Below are positions 54,229-62,430 of a stretch of 64,000 bases of DNA, in pieces. Under the pieces are notes generated by a model that saw only the letters and a program-made list of their open reading frames with translations, was not told the DNA's origin and did no database searches. A program made the position numbers and the translations under genes. The first letter of the stretch is position 1. The number at the start of each line of letters is the position of its first letter. The DNA is from Arthrobacter sp. RIT-PI-e (GTDB taxonomy: Bacteria > Actinomycetota > Actinomycetes > Actinomycetales > Micrococcaceae): positions 51,480 to 115,479 of the forward strand of contig NZ_LGIU01000049.1 in assembly GCF_001187915.1 (NCBI RefSeq), in the 5' to 3' direction.

Positions 54229-54684
54229 ATGACCGTTCGGACCACCACCCATCTCAACTTCCGCGGCGATGCGCGTCAGGCACTGGAGTTCTACCGGTCC
54301 GTGTTCGGCGGGCACGTCGTCGTGAACACCTATGCCGACGTCGGCATGCCGGCCGACCTGCCCGGTGCCGACAGGGTGGTGTTCGGGCTCGTCGCCGCCG
54401 AGAACGGCTTCCGGGTGATGGGGTACGACATCCCGGGGCGGACCGAGGGCTCCCTCGCCGGTGGCGGCTCGACCCACCGCGAGAACAACACCACCGTGAC
54501 GGACCAGGCACTGTTCGTCTCGATCGGCTCGGACTCCCTCGACGAGCTCCAGGGCTACTGGGACGCACTGGTGGTCGACGCCGTGATCGTGGAACCGCTG
54601 GCCGCCTCGGCCTGGAGCGCCGGTTCCGGCATGCTCACCGACCGCTTCGGCGTGACCTGGAGCATCAGCGTCACCACCGACTGA
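54229..54684 (+). CDS. VOC family protein (glyoxalase/PhnB-like)
   Basis: 151 residues from ATG 54229 (aggag five bases upstream). The fold is the PhnB-like vicinal oxygen chelate: TTHLNFRGDARQALEFYRSVFGG, then DLPGADRVVFGLVAAENGFRVMGYD and the metal-site end FVSIGSDSLDELQGYWDAL, closing DRFGVTWSISV. The ligand is unknown; PhnB-like proteins are often found beside WYL regulators. It is divergent from the WYL gene, so it is probably the target. It ends before a large palindrome (54736-54813). Confidence 0.9.
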   Translation: MTVRTTTHLNFRGDARQALEFYRSVFGGHVVVNTYADVGMPADLPGADRVVFGLVAAENGFRVMGYDIPGRTEGSLAGGGSTHRENNTTVTDQALFVSIGSDSLDELQGYWDALVVDAVIVEPLAASAWSAGSGMLTDRFGVTWSISVTTD

Positions 54685-54735
54685 GTGCCCTCCTGCCGCG
54701 GCGCGGGGTCCACGGACCCGCAGCAGCAGCACCGT

Positions 54736-54813
54736 CACTCGAGGCCCGGCGCCACCACGCGACAGGTGGTCGCGTACGCGCCGGGCCCCCTGTGTGTCCC
54801 AGGACCTCGAGTG
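54736..54813. terminator. Nested inverted repeat between convergent VOC and lipoprotein genes
   Basis: Outer arms cactcgagg (54736-54744) and cctcgagtg (54805-54813) enclose inner arms ggcccggcgc and gcgccgggcc (about 54743-54752 and 54778-54787). Together they could fold a long stem in either direction and act as a bidirectional terminator for the VOC gene and the convergent lipoprotein gene. Confidence 0.6.
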
Positions 54814-54830
54814 CCGGAGTGGTGCTCGGA

Positions 54831-55616
54831 TCAGCCCTGGTCGGCGGCTGCGAGCACGTCGTTGACGAGCTGCTCGAGCTCACCGTCCACGGAGGCCCCT
54901 TCGGCACCGGCCTGCTGGTTCATCGCCGTCACGGTGAAGTCCCCGCTCGCGGCGCTGATCGTCGTCGTCCGGAGGGTCTCCCCGGTGGGAAGCGTGATCG
55001 TGGATCGGGCCCCCTGCGACTCGTTGCCCTCCGTGGTGGTGTCGATCAGCTCGGTCTGTGCCGTGAGCGTCACGCCCTCCACCTCCATCTCGTAGGAGCT
55101 GCAGGTCTCGAGGAGTTCCGTCGACTCCTCCGCCTGCGTCCGCATCAGGTCCTCGGCACCCTCGACGCTGACCACGGTGACCGTGGTCTCCGGAGCGCCG
55201 TCGGCGGAGAGGGCCACCCCCACGGCGTACGTGGCACCTTCGGGAGGGGCGAGTGAGGTCTCGTTGAAGACGTCGCACTCGGCGGGGGTGACGGCCACGC
55301 CGTCGAGCGCCTGCATGCCCTGGTCCATCAGCGGATCCAGCTGGCTTGCCGGGACCACGGTCAGTGCCGACCCGTCGGGAGCGGTGATGGACGTGAGAAG
55401 CGCGGCCAGTTCCTCGTCGGTGTAGGTCCCGGTCCCGGCCTCCGCCTCGGCCGACGGCGTCGACCCGCTCTCGGTGGACGCCTCGGCAGAGGCCTCGGCG
55501 GACGCCGATGCAGGAGCCGATTCGGCGTCGGTGGCGGGTTCATCACCACCACTGCAGGCGGTCAGCAGAAGGAATGTGCCGAAGGCGAGGACGGACAGAG
55601 ACGAAGAACGAGACAT
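54831..55616 (-). CDS. Secreted lipoprotein of unknown function
   Basis: 261 residues from ATG 55616. The signal is MSRSSSLSVLAFGTFLLLTAC with lipobox LTAC and Cys21. A low-complexity Ala/Ser/Glu stretch (about 30-65) is a flexible linker. The folded part (about 66-261) includes DGSALTVVPASQLDPLMDQG and TTVTVVSVEGAEDLM, ending LEQLVNDVLAAADQG. Two cysteines (in CDVF and TCSSY) could form a disulfide. It resembles DUF-type actinobacterial lipoproteins with a sensor-like fold but I do not recognise the family. A Shine-Dalgarno gggggtct lies upstream. Confidence 0.75.
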   Translation of the reverse strand: MSRSSSLSVLAFGTFLLLTACSGGDEPATDAESAPASASAEASAEASTESGSTPSAEAEAGTGTYTDEELAALLTSITAPDGSALTVVPASQLDPLMDQGMQALDGVAVTPAECDVFNETSLAPPEGATYAVGVALSADGAPETTVTVVSVEGAEDLMRTQAEESTELLETCSSYEMEVEGVTLTAQTELIDTTTEGNESQGARSTITLPTGETLRTTTISAASGDFTVTAMNQQAGAEGASVDGELEQLVNDVLAAADQG

Positions 55617-55975
55617 GGAGACCCCCAGAGTTCTGTGAGGCGGAAAGCGCCTCTGCCACACCCTACAAGGCGGTGTCCGCTTCGGTGCTGCGGACAGGTG
55701 CGCATGTCCCGCTCGGTGTTCTGGTCGGCGGGTCCGACCGGCACACCACCTGGAAGGACGGAGGACATGACACACTCCCAGGTGGCACTTCCCGACGAGC
55801 ACGTCGAACGGGACCTCGAGCAGCTCCCATCGACCGCATCGCCGACACCCTCCGCGAACTCGGCCCCGGCTTCGCTCCGGCTCGCCGACGGCCGTGTCCA
55901 CCTGTGCGTACGAGATCGGAGTGGCCGATCCCGACCGCTGGAACCAGTCGTGTCTGCTTCAGGAGGCGTTCACCC
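55617..55975. other. Intergenic region with a possible decayed ORF
   Basis: 359 bp between the lipoprotein start and the hydrolase stop. An ATG at 55767 has gacggaggac upstream and opens MTHSQVALPDEHVERDLEQL, then the coding-like sequence continues in another frame (IDRIADTLRELGPGFA) and again later. It looks like a frameshifted remnant but may be chance. The promoter of the lipoprotein gene must be near 55620-55700. Confidence 0.4.
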
Positions 55976-56914
55976 TCACCTGTCGGAGTTTGCGAAGAGG
56001 GCGTTCTGCAGAGCCGCGATCTGGGCCGCCCGGAATTCCTTCGAGACGGGTTTCTTCCCGAAGAGGGCGTCGAAGCCGTGGAACGCGCCTTCGACGATGA
56101 CCAGCTCGCAGGGAGTGCCTGCTTCCTCCAGTCTCGCGGCGTAGGTGGTGTCCTCGTCGAGGAAGAGGTCGAGGGTACCGACCCCGATCCATGCCGGGGG
56201 CAGACCGGAGAGGTCCTCCCTCCGCGCGGGGGCGGCATACGGGGACACCCCGGCACTTCCGGGAGCCCGACCCAGGTAGGACGTCCATCCGAAGCGGTTG
56301 CTGCCCGGGGTCCACACGCGCACGTTGCGCGTGTCCAGGTCGGTTCGCGTGACGGTGCGGTCGTCGATCATCGGGTAGACCAGGAGTTGGAACGCGGGGT
56401 GCACCTCACCCCTGTCGTGGGCGAGCAGGGCGAGTCCGGCAGCGATCCCGCCACCCGCGCTCTGCCCTCCGACGGCGATGCGGTCAGGATCCACCCCACG
56501 TTCCTCGGCGTGGGCCACCAACCAGGTCAGGGCGGTGTAGGCGTCCTCGAGGGCGGCCGGCGCGACGTGCTGCGGGGACAGCCGGTACTCGACGGACACC
56601 ACCGTGATCCCCAGGGTGCGGGCGAAGGCGAAGTTCGTCGCGTCGTCCTGGGCGTTGGTCCCGAGGATCATGCCGCCCCCGTGGAGCCAGAGGAGCGCGG
56701 GAGCTGCTCCCTTCGACGTCCTCGGCCTGATCAGGCGCAGGTTGACGTCCGGGGCGCCCTCCGGCCCGGGAACGGCGATGTCCTCGACCAGCAGATCCGC
56801 GGGGACATCCGCGGTCGCTTCTCGCGGCCTGTTCGCGAGGCGCGCCAGCCGGGGCCCGAAGGAGAACTTCGGGATCCATCGTCCTGCTGACAGGTCGGGG
56901 TGGAAGACACTCAT
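55976..56914 (-). CDS. Alpha/beta hydrolase (HSL/esterase family)
   Basis: 312 residues. The oxyanion-hole motif LLWLHGGGMILG is near residue 75-86, and the nucleophile elbow GGQSAGGG near 153-160. DLFLDEDTTYAARLEEAG carries the acid and EGAFHGFDALF the catalytic histidine. This pattern is the hormone-sensitive-lipase family that acts on acyl esters. No signal peptide. It lies 43 bp after the SDR gene on the same strand and probably forms one unit under the TetR site at 58026-58042. The substrate is unknown. Confidence 0.93.
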   Translation of the reverse strand: MSVFHPDLSAGRWIPKFSFGPRLARLANRPREATADVPADLLVEDIAVPGPEGAPDVNLRLIRPRTSKGAAPALLWLHGGGMILGTNAQDDATNFAFARTLGITVVSVEYRLSPQHVAPAALEDAYTALTWLVAHAEERGVDPDRIAVGGQSAGGGIAAGLALLAHDRGEVHPAFQLLVYPMIDDRTVTRTDLDTRNVRVWTPGSNRFGWTSYLGRAPGSAGVSPYAAPARREDLSGLPPAWIGVGTLDLFLDEDTTYAARLEEAGTPCELVIVEGAFHGFDALFGKKPVSKEFRAAQIAALQNALFANSDR

Positions 56915-56957
56915 CGGAGGGTCCTTCGCCCGGAGGGGTCTCGGCTGGGACGGAGCA

Positions 56958-57971
56958 TCATACGGCCGACCAGCCGCCGTCGGAGGGCAGGATGGCGCCG
57001 TTGATGTTCACGCCGTCGTCACTCAGCAGGAAGGAGATCGTGGACGCGAGGTGCGCGGGATCGGCGATGCTAGGGATGTTCACGCGCGCTGCCTCCAGGC
57101 GGGAGGAGCCGTAGGCGGACGGATCACCGGCCATCGGGATGCCGGTGGCGACCCCACCCGGGGCCACGGCGTTGATGCGCAGGCCTTCCTTCGCGTACAT
57201 GAACGCGGCACTGCGGGTGATACCGACGACGGCGTGCTTCGACGCCGTGTAGGCGACCCCGGAGGCCGAGCCCCGCAGGCCCGCCTCCGAGGTGATGTTG
57301 ACGATCGAGCCCCGGCCGGCCTCGAGCATGACCGGGATGACCGCGCGGCTGAGGCGCATGAGCCCGTCCACATTGACCGCGAAGACACGGGACCACATGG
57401 CGTCGGACACTTCATGCAGCGGGCTGAAGTCGTCGTTGATGCCGGCGATGTTGGCCAGCGCGTCGATGCGCCCTTCGGCGCCGGAGACGATCCGGTCCAC
57501 AGCTGCGGTGTCGGTGAGGTCCGCCACGATCGGGACCACCTGGTATCCCTCCAGGGACGCGGCGAGATCCTCGACGCGGTCGGCGGCGATGTCGACGGCG
57601 AGAACGCGTCCGCCCTCCCGGGTGATCCGTGACGCCGTGGCCCGGCCGATGCCCGATCCCGCCCCCGTGACGATCACGGTGCGTCCGTCGAAACGGCCCG
57701 GGACGATGCGTTCCTGCCACGCCGAGGAATCGGCGTCCGGCATCACACCACCGTTGACCTGCAGCACGAGCCCGTCCACGGCGCTCTGCGGCAGGGCGCC
57801 CTGGCTCAGGACCACGAGCTGCTGCAGCGGCATGGATCTGGCCGGTCCCAGGGCGTCCTCGGTGGTACCCATCTGAGCCAGGAAGCCGCGCAGTGCGGGC
57901 CCTCCTTCCGCGTGGCCGAGCCACTGCTCGATGGTGCTGTGGGCGGTCAGGGTGACGGGTGACTGCGTCAT
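56958..57971 (-). CDS. SDR family oxidoreductase with an unusual N-terminal extension
   Basis: 337 residues from ATG 57971. The SDR fold begins at about residue 95: RTVIVTGAGSGIGRATASRI, with acidic VLAVDIAADRVEDL (NAD preference), NIAGIND and the catalytic YTASKHAVVGITRSAAFMYA. The end SFLLSDDGVNINGAILPSDGGWSAV is typical. The first 90 residues (TIEQWLGHAEGGPALRGFLA to SAVDGLVLQVNGG) are not part of the SDR fold and resemble the short C-terminal helical domain of some GH3 glycosidases. It is divergent from the TetR gene across a perfect operator, and 43 bp ahead of the hydrolase gene. Confidence 0.93.
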   Translation of the reverse strand: MTQSPVTLTAHSTIEQWLGHAEGGPALRGFLAQMGTTEDALGPARSMPLQQLVVLSQGALPQSAVDGLVLQVNGGVMPDADSSAWQERIVPGRFDGRTVIVTGAGSGIGRATASRITREGGRVLAVDIAADRVEDLAASLEGYQVVPIVADLTDTAAVDRIVSGAEGRIDALANIAGINDDFSPLHEVSDAMWSRVFAVNVDGLMRLSRAVIPVMLEAGRGSIVNITSEAGLRGSASGVAYTASKHAVVGITRSAAFMYAKEGLRINAVAPGGVATGIPMAGDPSAYGSSRLEAARVNIPSIADPAHLASTISFLLSDDGVNINGAILPSDGGWSAV

Positions 57972-58025
57972 TGCTGGTCCTTCCGGCGGAGGGCTTTCCG
58001 AGAGTGTTCTGTTCGAGCAGGCTAC

Positions 58026-58042
58026 ATTCAACACTGTTGAAT
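58026..58042. promoter_or_regulatory. Palindromic operator between SDR and TetR genes
   Basis: attcaaca-c-tgttgaat, a perfect 17 bp palindrome 54 bp upstream of the SDR start and 98 bp upstream of the TetR start. Its symmetry and place are as expected for a TetR-family site controlling both genes. Confidence 0.8.
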
Positions 58043-58140
58043 GACCAGGCATGCTCCGGAGATCCGTTCTCACCGGGCGGACTCGGCGGATCCTGTCGGA
58101 GGTCAGCAGTACCCTCGGCACCTGGAGCTAGGGTTGGGTC

Positions 58141-58689
58141 ATGATCGAAGGCAGGATGGAGACGCGCACGGCGATCCTCCGTGCAGCGCGGACCCTCTTC
58201 CTCGAGCGGGGGTACGCAGGGGCATCCGTGCGATCAGTGGCGTCCGCCGCCGGCGTGGATGCGGCCCTCCCCATCCACTACTTCGGGACGAAACAGGCCC
58301 TGTTCCTCGAGGCACTGCCGTCGATGCCCGACTACCAACCCCTGCTCGAAGGGGATCCCGACGATCTGGGCGAGCGTTTCGTCCGGTACGTCCTCGAGGA
58401 GGACGGGCACCTGCGGCCCCTCTACCTCACGCTCCTGCGGGCCAGTGATGCCGGGGCTGTCGGCGAGCAGCTGCGAGACCTGCACGAGACGACGTTCGTC
58501 GCGCCGCTGGAGTCCCGGCTGGCGGGGCAGGATGCGGAGCTCCGTGCCCGGTTGGCCGCGGCCGTGGTCGGCGGGCTGATGTACGCGCTGTGGGTCGTGG
58601 GGGACGATCAGCTGCTGGCGAAGGGTGAGGATGACATCATCCGCCGGTACGGAGCGCTCCTGCAGCACCTCATCGACGATCGGCTCTGA
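58141..58689 (+). CDS. TetR family transcriptional regulator
   Basis: 182 residues from ATG 58141; an ATG at 58156 (METRT) is possible. The HTH is TRTAILRAARTLFLERGYAG with ASVRSVASAAGVDAALPIHYFGTKQALFLEAL, the usual TetR motif. The remaining residues are helical and form the ligand domain, with QLRDLHETTFVAPLESRLAG and AAAVVGGLMYALWVVGDD. It is divergent from the SDR gene; the palindrome between them is the likely site, so it should repress the SDR-hydrolase unit and perhaps itself. Confidence 0.95.
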   Translation: MIEGRMETRTAILRAARTLFLERGYAGASVRSVASAAGVDAALPIHYFGTKQALFLEALPSMPDYQPLLEGDPDDLGERFVRYVLEEDGHLRPLYLTLLRASDAGAVGEQLRDLHETTFVAPLESRLAGQDAELRARLAAAVVGGLMYALWVVGDDQLLAKGEDDIIRRYGALLQHLIDDRL

Positions 58690-59162
58690 GCGGGACGTCG
58701 CGCCGTAGTAGGAAATGACGCCGAGGGCGGCACGACCGTTCATCGGACAGCTCCCGTGAAGGAGCAGGGGCACCGAGGAATCGCCGCACATCAGGATCGA
58801 GTCCGAAATGCCTTTCCACCGGGCGATGCGGTGCTCTCCTCGATCCGGTCCGTGTCCTCGGAGAAAGCGACGCGGACGGTACAGGATCCGACACCTCCTC
58901 GGAAGACATCTCCGGTCCATGTACTTCCGAGCGGCAGCGCCGGTGGTGCTGATGACTCCGTGGTGATATCACCATTGCATCCGCTCGACGCGGCGCTCAC
59001 CAGATTAATTGTCACCGTACAGCGGAATGCTTCACCGTGATCCCTCCTCCGGCGACCCGTACTTGTTTCATCGACGCCTCGACGGAAGACCTCCATGAGC
59101 AGCATCCCGATGATCAGTCGGGTGTCCTCCGGATTCCCGGGCACAAAGGTGGCGCAGAATTG
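58690..59162. other. Intergenic region, no clear gene
   Basis: 473 bp. The minus-strand frame 59144-58791 (GTG start, 117 residues) has the pieces FRCTVTINLVSAASSGCNGD but weak codon bias and no ribosome site, so it is not called. An AT-rich spot (gattaattgtcacc, near 59002-59016) may be a promoter. No repeats noted. Confidence 0.5.
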
Positions 59163-59202
59163 AAAAAACCTGATCAGAGCATCTGCAGGTGCTCTGATCA
59201 GG
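59163..59202 (-). terminator. Intrinsic terminator of lsr2
   Basis: Perfect 13 bp stem (cctgatcagagca and tgctctgatcagg) with an 8-base loop; on the minus strand it is followed by six T. It lies 110 bp beyond the lsr2 stop and is the one classical rho-independent terminator seen in the window. Confidence 0.88.
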
Positions 59203-59311
59203 TCACCGAGCCGCGGCAGCGAGCTGCGAGGACGCGCACGTCCTGCAGTGACACCGGTGGACCGTGCTCCTCCGACTACCGGTCACCGCGGACCGGTAGC
59301 CGGAGCGCTGC

Positions 59312-59656
59312 TCAGTGAGCCTGGTTGTAGGCGTCGATGATGGACTGGGTGATGCGGCCGCGCGAACTGGGGTTGTGGCCGTTGTCCTGGGCCCACTGGC
59401 GGATGGCCTGGGTTTCTTCCTTGGACCGGCCGGAGCCCGAGGCGGTGGTCTTCTGTCCGCCCTGGTTCCTGCGTCCACCGGTGTTCGACTTCCGGGCCTT
59501 GTCCACGTACTCGGACAAAGTGGAGCGAAGGTTGTTCGCATTGTCCGTGGTGAGATCGATCTCGTAGTTGGTTCCGTCGAGCCCGAAACGTACCGTCTCG
59601 TGGGCTTCTTCACCATTGAGGTCATCGACGAGATGTACTTGAACCTTCTGCGCCAT
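59312..59656 (-). CDS. lsr2: Lsr2 family nucleoid-associated protein (xenogeneic silencer)
   Basis: 114 residues. Lsr2 is the actinobacterial H-NS-like protein that bridges and silences AT-rich DNA. The N-terminal dimer domain is MAQKVQVHLVDDLNGEEAHE then TVRFGLDGTNYEIDL. A basic linker follows. The C-terminal DNA-binding part (RQWAQDNGHNPSSRGRITQSI) contains the RGR AT-minor-groove motif at residues 99-101. The start region is AT-rich upstream, as is usual for its own control. A strong terminator lies downstream. Confidence 0.96.
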   Translation of the reverse strand: MAQKVQVHLVDDLNGEEAHETVRFGLDGTNYEIDLTTDNANNLRSTLSEYVDKARKSNTGGRRNQGGQKTTASGSGRSKEETQAIRQWAQDNGHNPSSRGRITQSIIDAYNQAH

Positions 59657-60487
59657 GGCGTTTTACTCCGAATCTTTGCGGTTTCATTGTTTTCATCCCC
59701 TACTATCGACTCTAGCGCAGATTCATTAAGTGAAAAACTTCACCGAGTACATGACGCTCCGCATTTTCCGGGAGATTACGTGTATTCGACGGCGCTATGC
59801 ACGTGCAACCTACTCATATGACGATTGTCCGGTTCGGCGAATACATGATGCGACCTCCGGCGAAAGGGCTTGTCCACCCAATAGGGGAGTGGCGGACGTC
59901 GAGGGCGCGGTCGGATCCGGTACTTCACGGGCCAGCCACCCACTCAACGACGGATGCACCGGTCATCGCGACAACCTCGACAGTCGGCAGGTTCTCGACG
60001 GGGTGCGATGGATCCCTCGTGCTGCAGGAGATCGTCGACGTAGGGCTCGCTGGAACCGAAGTTCACGTCGACGGCGGCACCCGCGGCGCCAGCGAACCCG
60101 GACAGCATCGCCCTCTCCGAGGGCACGTCTCCCTGTTTCTCGGATCACGGTCCGGCCCCCGCGATTCCCGGTGCCCGGCATGCGATCGACCCGCCCGGAC
60201 GGGTGCCCTTCGACCGGGTGACCGTCGTGGACCCCGCCGTCGTCCGTAGGAGCGTCCTGGTGCACAGGTCCACGAGAGGTGTCTCACGGCGGGCACGAAC
60301 AGCCGGTACCGTGTTCTCCCGCTACGGCACCGCTTGACGCCCTATCACCCGCCGACCGGATCACCACTCACCCGGGGCGACATCTCGGAGAACAGCAGGT
60401 ATCAGCTCTTAATGCCGGGTGAACACTGCCGCACAACTCCGTCCGAACCCCCGTTTCCGTGCTTTCCCGCCCCCCCCCGCCCCTAGC
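59657..60487. other. Intergenic region between lsr2 and the second ABC operon
   Basis: 831 bp with no supported gene. The first 150 bp are AT-rich (for example 59668-59700) and hold the lsr2 promoter. Short frames such as 59730-60221 have no ribosome site or motif. A 9-C run lies at 60470-60478, before the operator of the ABC operon. It may also hold a decayed gene, but I cannot say of what. Confidence 0.55.
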
Positions 60488-60503
60488 CTCGAAAGCGTTC
60501 GAG
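60488..60503 (+). promoter_or_regulatory. LacI-type operator before the ABC operon
   Basis: ctcgaaagcgttcgag: two 8 bp half-sites around a central CG with one mismatch per half. The form resembles LacI/GalR sites of actinobacteria that control sugar operons. It lies 25-40 bp before the small upstream ORF and first permease. Confidence 0.6.
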
Positions 60504-60527
60504 CAGGCGAGAAGCGGAAGGCAGGAC

Positions 60528-60551
60528 ATGCGACAGGCGGCAACCGAGTGA
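60528..60551 (+). CDS. Possible 7-residue upstream ORF (MRQAATE)
   Basis: ATG 60528 with the purine-rich gcggaaggcagg upstream, reading MRQAATE and ending in TGA 60549-60551. The stop overlaps the permease GTG (60548-60550) as GTGA, so ribosomes ending here could restart on the permease. It may be a coupling device; chance is possible. Confidence 0.35.
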   Translation: MRQAATE

Positions 60552-61522
60552 CCGCGGGGACCCGGCCGGCCCCCACTCCCGGCGAGGTGCTTCCCGCCAC
60601 GGCGTCGGCCGCGCCTCCGGCCCGGCCCGCTCCCGTGCAGCGCAAGCGCCGCAGGCCCTACAGGGCCTGGCTGCTGTTCCTGCTGTTCGCAGGGCCCAAT
60701 GTGGCACTGCTGGTGATCTTCACCTACAAGCCGCTGCTGCAGTCGCTGCAGTACTCCACCCTGCAGTGGAACATCGGCTCGCCCGTCGCCAGGCCGGTGG
60801 GGCTGGGCAACTACGTGGACTGGTTCACCGATCCCACCACGCCGCGGATCGTCACGGTGACCGTGATCTTCACCCTCGCCACGGTGGGCGGCGGCATGGT
60901 GATCGGCCTGCTGCTGGCCCTCCTGCTCAACCGCAGGCTGAAGTTCACCGGGGCCGCACGCACCATCGTGGTGGCACCCTACGTGCTCTCCGGCGTCGCC
61001 GTCGGGCTCCTCTGGCTCTTCGTCTTCGACCCCAACTTCGGGGTCACCTCGGCGCTCCTGCGCATGATCGGCGTCACCTCGCCCAACTGGTACACCGACC
61101 CCGCGTGGGCGCTCGTGATGATCATCGTGGTGTACCTGTGGAAGAACGTGGGCTACGTGGCCCTCATCTACCTGGCCGCGCTGCAGTCGGTGCCCAGGGA
61201 CCTCGTGGAGGCAGCGTCCATCGACGGCGCCGGGACACTGCGCTCGTTCCGCTCGATCGTGCTGCCGCTGCTCGGACCCACCACGTTCTTCCTCGCGATC
61301 ACCACGCTGCTGACCTCGCTGCAGTCCTTCGACCTCATCCACGCCATGACCCGCGGAGGCCCGCTCGGCGGCACCACCACGATGATGTACCAGATCTACG
61401 AGGAGGGCTTCCGGAGCGGCCGCGCCGGCTACTCGTCCGCCGTCGCCACCATCCTCTTCCTGGCCCTGCTGCTCATGACCTTCGTGCAGCTGAAGTACGT
61501 CGACCGGAAGGTGCACTACTGA
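60548..61522 (+). CDS. ABC sugar transporter permease (UgpA/MalF type)
   Basis: 324 residues from GTG 60548. Six helices follow a 35-residue Pro/Arg-rich lead, starting AWLLFLLFAGPNVALLVIFTYKPLL. The EAA loop is VEAASIDGAGTLRSFRSIVLPLLGP near 225-250. YVDWFTDPTTPRIVTVTVIFT and YLWKNVGYVALIYLAALQSVP are conserved in the UgpA/MalF group. The GTG overlaps the small ORF stop; the gene ends one base into the next permease (TGATG). It pairs with the UgpE-type permease. No ATPase gene is present. Confidence 0.92.
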   Translation: MTAGTRPAPTPGEVLPATASAAPPARPAPVQRKRRRPYRAWLLFLLFAGPNVALLVIFTYKPLLQSLQYSTLQWNIGSPVARPVGLGNYVDWFTDPTTPRIVTVTVIFTLATVGGGMVIGLLLALLLNRRLKFTGAARTIVVAPYVLSGVAVGLLWLFVFDPNFGVTSALLRMIGVTSPNWYTDPAWALVMIIVVYLWKNVGYVALIYLAALQSVPRDLVEAASIDGAGTLRSFRSIVLPLLGPTTFFLAITTLLTSLQSFDLIHAMTRGGPLGGTTTMMYQIYEEGFRSGRAGYSSAVATILFLALLLMTFVQLKYVDRKVHY

Positions 61523-62379
61523 TGGGCATCGCGACCACGCACCTCCCCACCACCGCACGACGCCGGCCCACCCCCTGGGGCGGCTACCTCACCCTCCTGC
61601 TCGCCGTCGCCGTCATGGTCCTGCCCCTGGTGTGGATGGTGCTCGCCGGATTCAAGGGGCGCGACGAGATCTACACCTCGCCCATCCAGTGGCTGCCCGC
61701 CACGGTGGACGGCTCCAACTACGCGCAGGCGCTGGACACCGTGCCGTTCGGCAACTTCTTCCTCAACAGCGCCATCACCACGGTGATCGGCGCGGGCCTG
61801 AAGATGCTCCTGGGTCTCATGACCGCCTACGCCCTGGTGTTCCTGGAGTTCCCGCTGAAGAAACTCGTGTTCGGCATCGTGATCTTCGCCCTGCTGGTCC
61901 CGCAGCAGATCGTGATCATCCCCAACTACACGCTGGTGGCCTCGCTCGGCTGGATCAACACCTACCAGGGCATCATCGTGCCCGGACTGGCGAGCGCGTT
62001 CGGCACCTTCCTGTTCCGCCAGCACTTCCTCACCCTCCCGGCGTCCATCCTGGAGGCCGCGGCGCTCGACGGCGCCGGGCACTGGACGCGCCTGTGGCGG
62101 TTCATCGTGCCCATCTCGGCACCCACCATCGCCGCCGTCGCCCTCGTCTCGATCGTGGGCGAGTGGAACGAGTACCTCTGGCCGCTGCTGGTGGTGGACC
62201 GGGCCGAGATGATGACGCTCCCCGTGGGGCTCACGCTCCTGCAGAACAACGACGGCGTCACCAACTGGGGTGTGCTCATGGCGGCCACCGTGCTGGTCAC
62301 CGCCCCCGTGCTCATCGCCTTCTTCGCGCTGCAGAAACGCATCGTCTCCGGCCTCACCGCCGGCGCCGTCACCGGCTGA
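61522..62379 (+). CDS. ABC sugar transporter permease (UgpE/MalG type)
   Basis: 285 residues from ATG 61522. Six helices start at LTLLLAVAVMVLPLVWMVLAGFK, with EAAALDGAGHWTRLWRFIVPISAP as the EAA loop (about 185-205). LVASLGWINTYQGIIVPGLASAFGTFLFRQHF is the conserved loop of this group. The last residues RIVSGLTAGAVTG are the typical end. It overlaps the previous stop by one base, so translation is coupled. The binding protein follows after 51 bp. The order permease-permease-binding protein is like ugpA-ugpE-ugpB. Confidence 0.93.
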   Translation: MGIATTHLPTTARRRPTPWGGYLTLLLAVAVMVLPLVWMVLAGFKGRDEIYTSPIQWLPATVDGSNYAQALDTVPFGNFFLNSAITTVIGAGLKMLLGLMTAYALVFLEFPLKKLVFGIVIFALLVPQQIVIIPNYTLVASLGWINTYQGIIVPGLASAFGTFLFRQHFLTLPASILEAAALDGAGHWTRLWRFIVPISAPTIAAVALVSIVGEWNEYLWPLLVVDRAEMMTLPVGLTLLQNNDGVTNWGVLMAATVLVTAPVLIAFFALQKRIVSGLTAGAVTG

Positions 62380-62430
62380 CCCATCTTTCCCCCGATCCAC
62401 CCGGCATCCCCGACCGACCCAGGAGTCCCC

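Noticed and set aside
58791..59144. 117-residue minus-strand frame with CTVTINLVSAASSGCNGD, considered as a peptide precursor
   Set aside because: Weak codon bias, no ribosome site, and no modification enzyme nearby.
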